A stretch of DNA of 9,134 nucleotides from Bacteroidota bacterium (GTDB lineage Bacteria; Bacteroidota; Bacteroidia; Bacteroidales; Paludibacteraceae). Shown here in pieces: positions 6,346 through 9,134 of the stretch; positions within the stretch are counted from its first letter, which is position 1, and every line of letters starts with the position of its first letter. Position numbers and translations under genes: made by a program. The stretch covers positions 1 to 9,134 of the forward strand of contig JAKLIM010000127.1 in the NCBI GenBank assembly GCA_022709605.1, given 5' to 3'. Below the pieces are notes generated by a model, which was not told where the DNA came from, searched no databases, and saw nothing but the letters and a program-made list of their open reading frames with translations.

Positions 6346-9134
6346 TTATTTTATTACCAGTTTTTCGGTTGTAATATTATCGTTATCAATTATTTGAATT
6401 AGGTAAACTCCCTTATCCATGTCAAGTTCAATCCTGTTATTGAGTAACATCACCTCATTAATCGTATTTTGATAGAGAATACTACCCGACAATGAATAGA
6501 TTCGAATGTCCACATGATTATTTTCTTTAAATGACGTTTCAATGTTTACAAAATTTCGAGCCGGATTAGGATAGATCAGGTATTTACCTGCTATTGAAGG
6601 CATATTTTCAACATTATTTGGATTGAAAGTTGAAACCGTTTTACACTTTACATTTTCATTGTAATAAGTAACAACCCAATAGCTGAAATTATTTGTATCA
6701 ATTACGGTATTTGTATGTGTTTTATAATCAACATAGCGTCTGTCTGTATCCGGAATTGTGTCTGTTTCGTTGATATCCAACAGCGATGTATAACCCCAAC
6801 GGTAATGAATACTGTCGCCTTTTTCTTTTGTTATCAGAATATTTGATACCCCTTTTTTAATGATCTCAGCTCTGTCAGGTGCTTTTGCAGTTAGTTTTTC
6901 AATCATGAAATCCTGACTGTGTTTAAATCCTGTGTTTTTCACTGTTTGAGTAATGGTAATTTTCACTGCGGTGATGGGTTCCAAATTCCATTTTACTGAA
7001 ATTTTATTCACGTTTATACTGTCTGATTCAATTTTACCACCACTTACACTCCATTTATAGTCAACTTCAGGGTTAGTAGCGTCGGTAAAAGAATAATCTG
7101 CGTTTTGATTCGAACAAACACAAGTGTTACCAATTAACTGTTTTATATCAATTAATATTGGGTTAATAAATACTTCCGAAGTGTCCGAAATTACGGTACC
7201 ACATCCAAAATCAGAAATGGCTATTACCCTGTAATAAGTAGTGGTTATCAACGATCCTGTAGTATAACTCAACCCTGAAGCACCACTGATAGGCGTAAAG
7301 GTGATCTTATCAGTCGATTTCTGCCACTGATACGTGAATTTACCATCACTTCCACTAGCCGGCGTACTAATCGTTATTACAGTAGGCCCTGCATTGTTGT
7401 ATATTTGCGAATGCGGGAATAATTGTGGTACAGTGGTTTCAGGTAAAACTTTTACAGTAATAATATTAGTGAAAGTTGTATTGTTATTAGAATTCACCGA
7501 AAGTCTGTAGAATTTTTTACCAACAGTTTTAATTGGAGTATATTCATTGGAAACTGCACCTTCAATATTTTTAAAAGTCACACTGTCGGTACTTTCTTGC
7601 CAGAGGTAACTATAAGTGCCATTTCCTCCGGTAGGAGTTGTAACTTGTTGTAATTTACTGAGTGTGCCTGTATTACAAATGGTTTGGTTTGCGCCAATTG
7701 TACCTGCCTTAAACTGATCGTTTACAAAAACCGTTGCAGTATCCGAAATTACAAACCCACATCCGAACTCAGAAGTTGCAACCACACGGTAATAAATTGT
7801 ATCTGACAATAATTCGGTCGTGTAACTCAAACCTGAAACGCCGCTGATCGGGGTAAACATGATTTTGTCATCCGATTTCTGCCATTGATAAATGAAATTG
7901 CCATTTCCGCCACCGGCAGGTGTTCCAACTGAGATTGTAGCCGAGGCATTGTAAAATACCAATTGTGTTTTAGGCGACAATTTAGGAGCTGTTATAACCG
8001 GTAATACATTGATTGTTATGATATTAGTGTAAGCTGTAATATTTTCAGATTTTACTGACAGTCGGTAGAATTTCTTGCCGGTTGTTTTTACCGGAAGATA
8101 TTCATTGGTCACAGCAGTTTCAATATTCGTAAATGCCACACTGTCTGTACTTTCCTGCCAGAGGTAAGCGAATGTTCCATTTCCTCCCGAAGGACTTGTA
8201 ATTTGTTGCAAATTGTTAAGTGATCCTGAATTACAAATGGTCTGGTTTGCACCAATTGTGCCTGCCGATAATTGATCATTTACATAAACTGTTGCTGTAT
8301 CTGAAATTACAGAACCACAACCAAAATCTGAAGTCGCCACCGCACGGTAATAAGTTGTAACGGCAAGAACTTCGGTTTGATAACTTAGCCCTGAAGCATT
8401 GCTGATAGGAGCAAAGGTGATTTTATCAGTAGATTTCTGCCATTGGTAGGTGAATTTACCATCGCTACCCGTAGCAGGAGTACTGATTGAAATTGTAGTT
8501 GCAGTATTCGTATAAATTGCCTGAGTTTTTGGCGTCAATTTAGGAGCCGTGATCATTGGCAAAATATTGATAGTGACAATATTAGTGTATACAGTTACAT
8601 TATCAGATTTCACCGACAAACGGTAGAATTTTTTACCGATAGTTTTTACCGGAATGTATTCATTTGTTACCGCAGTTTCAATATTTGTAAATGCCACACT
8701 GTCAGCGCTTTCCTGCCAAAGATAAGTAAATGTTCCATTTCCGCCGGCAGGACTTGTAATTTGCTGCAATCTGTTGAGTGAGCCTGAATTACAAATCGTC
8801 TGGTTTGCTCCAATCGTACCTGCCGATAATTGATCATTTACAAAAACACTTGCTGTATCGGAAACTACAGTACCACATCCAAAATCAGACGTTGCCACAG
8901 CACGGAAGTAAGTGGTATCGGTAAGCGCTTCGGTTTGATAATTTAACCCTGAAGCAATGCTGATAGGAGTAAAGTTGATTTTATCAGTAGATTTCTGCCA
9001 CTGATAGGTAAATTTACCATCACTACCCGAAGCAGGAATGCTGATTGATATTGTAGTGGCCGTATTGGAATAAATCGACTGAGTTTTAGGCGATAATTTT
9101 GGGGCTACAATAACAGGCAAAACGTTGATAGAAA
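6346..9134 (-). CDS. Large repeat-containing T9SS surface protein, 5' end outside window
   Basis: The frame is open from the right edge to TAA at 6348-6346, so the N-terminus, including the expected signal peptide, is missing. The codon at 9120-9118 is TTG, read here as leucine within a repeat (bases 9132-9121 encode SINV before it) and not as a start. Numbering from that codon, residues 1-653 are Ig-like modules in the order A-B-A-B-A-B-A with an A+B period of exactly 186 residues. A modules carry YQWQKS(T/D)DK and a DFGCG (EFGCG in the third) motif; B modules begin AGTIGANQTIC and carry YLWQES. Each module has one conserved cysteine. Residues 654-846 are unique: a TCVCSN motif and PKD/Ig-like strands (VDYKWSVSGGKI, ISVKWN, TITQTV). 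Residues 847-924 are a type A T9SS sorting domain with YPNPARNFVNIE, VDIRIYSLSG, DKGVYLIQI and terminal EKLVIK. This predicts export across the outer membrane by T9SS, removal of the sorting domain and attachment to the surface, so an adhesin-like role is likely. It is the upstream partner in an operon with the barrel protein 3 bases later; the promoter is outside the window. Confidence 0.9.
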   Translation of the reverse strand, partial: SINVLPVIVAPKLSPKTQSIYSNTATTISISIPASGSDGKFTYQWQKSTDKINFTPISIASGLNYQTEALTDTTYFRAVATSDFGCGTVVSDTASVFVNDQLSAGTIGANQTICNSGSLNRLQQITSPAGGNGTFTYLWQESADSVAFTNIETAVTNEYIPVKTIGKKFYRLSVKSDNVTVYTNIVTINILPMITAPKLTPKTQAIYTNTATTISISTPATGSDGKFTYQWQKSTDKITFAPISNASGLSYQTEVLAVTTYYRAVATSDFGCGSVISDTATVYVNDQLSAGTIGANQTICNSGSLNNLQQITSPSGGNGTFAYLWQESTDSVAFTNIETAVTNEYLPVKTTGKKFYRLSVKSENITAYTNIITINVLPVITAPKLSPKTQLVFYNASATISVGTPAGGGNGNFIYQWQKSDDKIMFTPISGVSGLSYTTELLSDTIYYRVVATSEFGCGFVISDTATVFVNDQFKAGTIGANQTICNTGTLSKLQQVTTPTGGNGTYSYLWQESTDSVTFKNIEGAVSNEYTPIKTVGKKFYRLSVNSNNNTTFTNIITVKVLPETTVPQLFPHSQIYNNAGPTVITISTPASGSDGKFTYQWQKSTDKITFTPISGASGLSYTTGSLITTTYYRVIAISDFGCGTVISDTSEVFINPILIDIKQLIGNTCVCSNQNADYSFTDATNPEVDYKWSVSGGKIESDSINVNKISVKWNLEPITAVKITITQTVKNTGFKHSQDFMIEKLTAKAPDRAEIIKKGVSNILITKEKGDSIHYRWGYTSLLDINETDTIPDTDRRYVDYKTHTNTVIDTNNFSYWVVTYYNENVKCKTVSTFNPNNVENMPSIAGKYLIYPNPARNFVNIETSFKENNHVDIRIYSLSGSILYQNTINEVMLLNNRIELDMDKGVYLIQIIDNDNITTEKLVIK
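6349..6582 (-). other. Type A T9SS C-terminal sorting domain (coding segment)
   Basis: These codons give the last 78 residues of the surface protein. The domain opens with YLIYPNPARN, continues with the beta strands VNIET, VDIRIYSLSGSILY and IELDMDKGVYLIQI, and closes with TTEKLVIK. The PNP motif, the GVY strand and the basic C-terminal end correspond to the known Por secretion system sorting signal (TIGR04183 type). It directs the protein through the T9SS translocon, after which the sortase PorU normally removes it. Confidence 0.92.
7162..9134 (-). repeat. Tandem 558-bp repeats encoding paired Ig-like modules
   Basis: Using the leucine codon before the proline of each unit as landmark, units begin at 9120, 8562, 8004 and 7446, each exactly 558 bases apart, so no insertion or deletion has accumulated between them. 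Unit 1 (9120-8563), unit 2 (8562-8005) and unit 3 (8004-7447) each contain module A (297 bp) and module B (261 bp). Unit 4 (7446-7162) has only module A. The bases 9121-9134 are the end of a preceding B module, so the array continues beyond the edge. Units 1 and 2 look most alike, with identical stretches of over 20 bases in the QWQKSTDK region, while unit 3 is more divergent (GGGNGNF instead of SGSDGKF). Such an array can change length by recombination and may be collapsed in short-read assemblies. Confidence 0.93.

Noticed and set aside
7162..9134. Repeat array as a CRISPR or non-coding satellite
   Set aside because: The 558-bp period is in frame throughout, fully coding, and encodes recognisable Ig-like modules.

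Overview
The window is AT-rich and looks like a chromosomal segment of a Bacteroidota bacterium, most probably of the order Bacteroidales. The support for this is a DUF4270-type lipoprotein next to a half-length GlgA-like protein, a type IX secretion (T9SS) C-terminal sorting domain, promoter boxes of the Bacteroidota form (TTTG / TAnnTTTG), and start codons with AT-rich leaders instead of Shine-Dalgarno sequences. Genus and species cannot be read from the sequence. No phage, insertion sequence, CRISPR array or defence system is visible.

Left part (1-2688, plus strand). An apparently non-coding leader of about 340 bases precedes a good promoter (341-374). This drives a two-gene unit: a 269-residue GlgA-like protein (417-1226) and, 53 bases later, a 450-residue DUF4270 lipoprotein (1280-2632). 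The unit ends at a strong hairpin (2648-2681) with A- and T-runs on its two sides, which can also terminate the converging der gene.

Middle part (2686-4790, minus strand). This holds the essential ribosome-assembly GTPase der (2686-3999). Upstream of it is about 370 bases of intergenic DNA, then a stand-alone tRNA-Val(UAC) gene (4419-4493) with its own near-consensus promoter and a perfect 12-bp terminator hairpin.

Right part (4721-9134, minus strand). Two genes 3 bases apart form an operon whose promoter is outside the window. The first is a very large repeat-built surface protein that runs off the right edge. Its visible part contains three exact-period 186-residue (558-bp) repeats, each made of two Ig-like modules, then a half repeat, a PKD/Ig-like stretch and a T9SS sorting domain. 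The second is a 516-residue exported protein with an unrecognised N-terminal region and a C-terminal outer-membrane beta-barrel. A secreted adhesin-like protein tightly coupled to a barrel partner is reminiscent of SprB/SprF-type pairs, although this barrel does not look like PorP/SprF. This pair is the least explained part of the window.

Most of the window is ordinary housekeeping. The points worth a second look are the GlgA-like protein without the KTGGL motif, the indel-free tandem repeat in the surface protein, and the barrel protein with its unknown N-terminal region.
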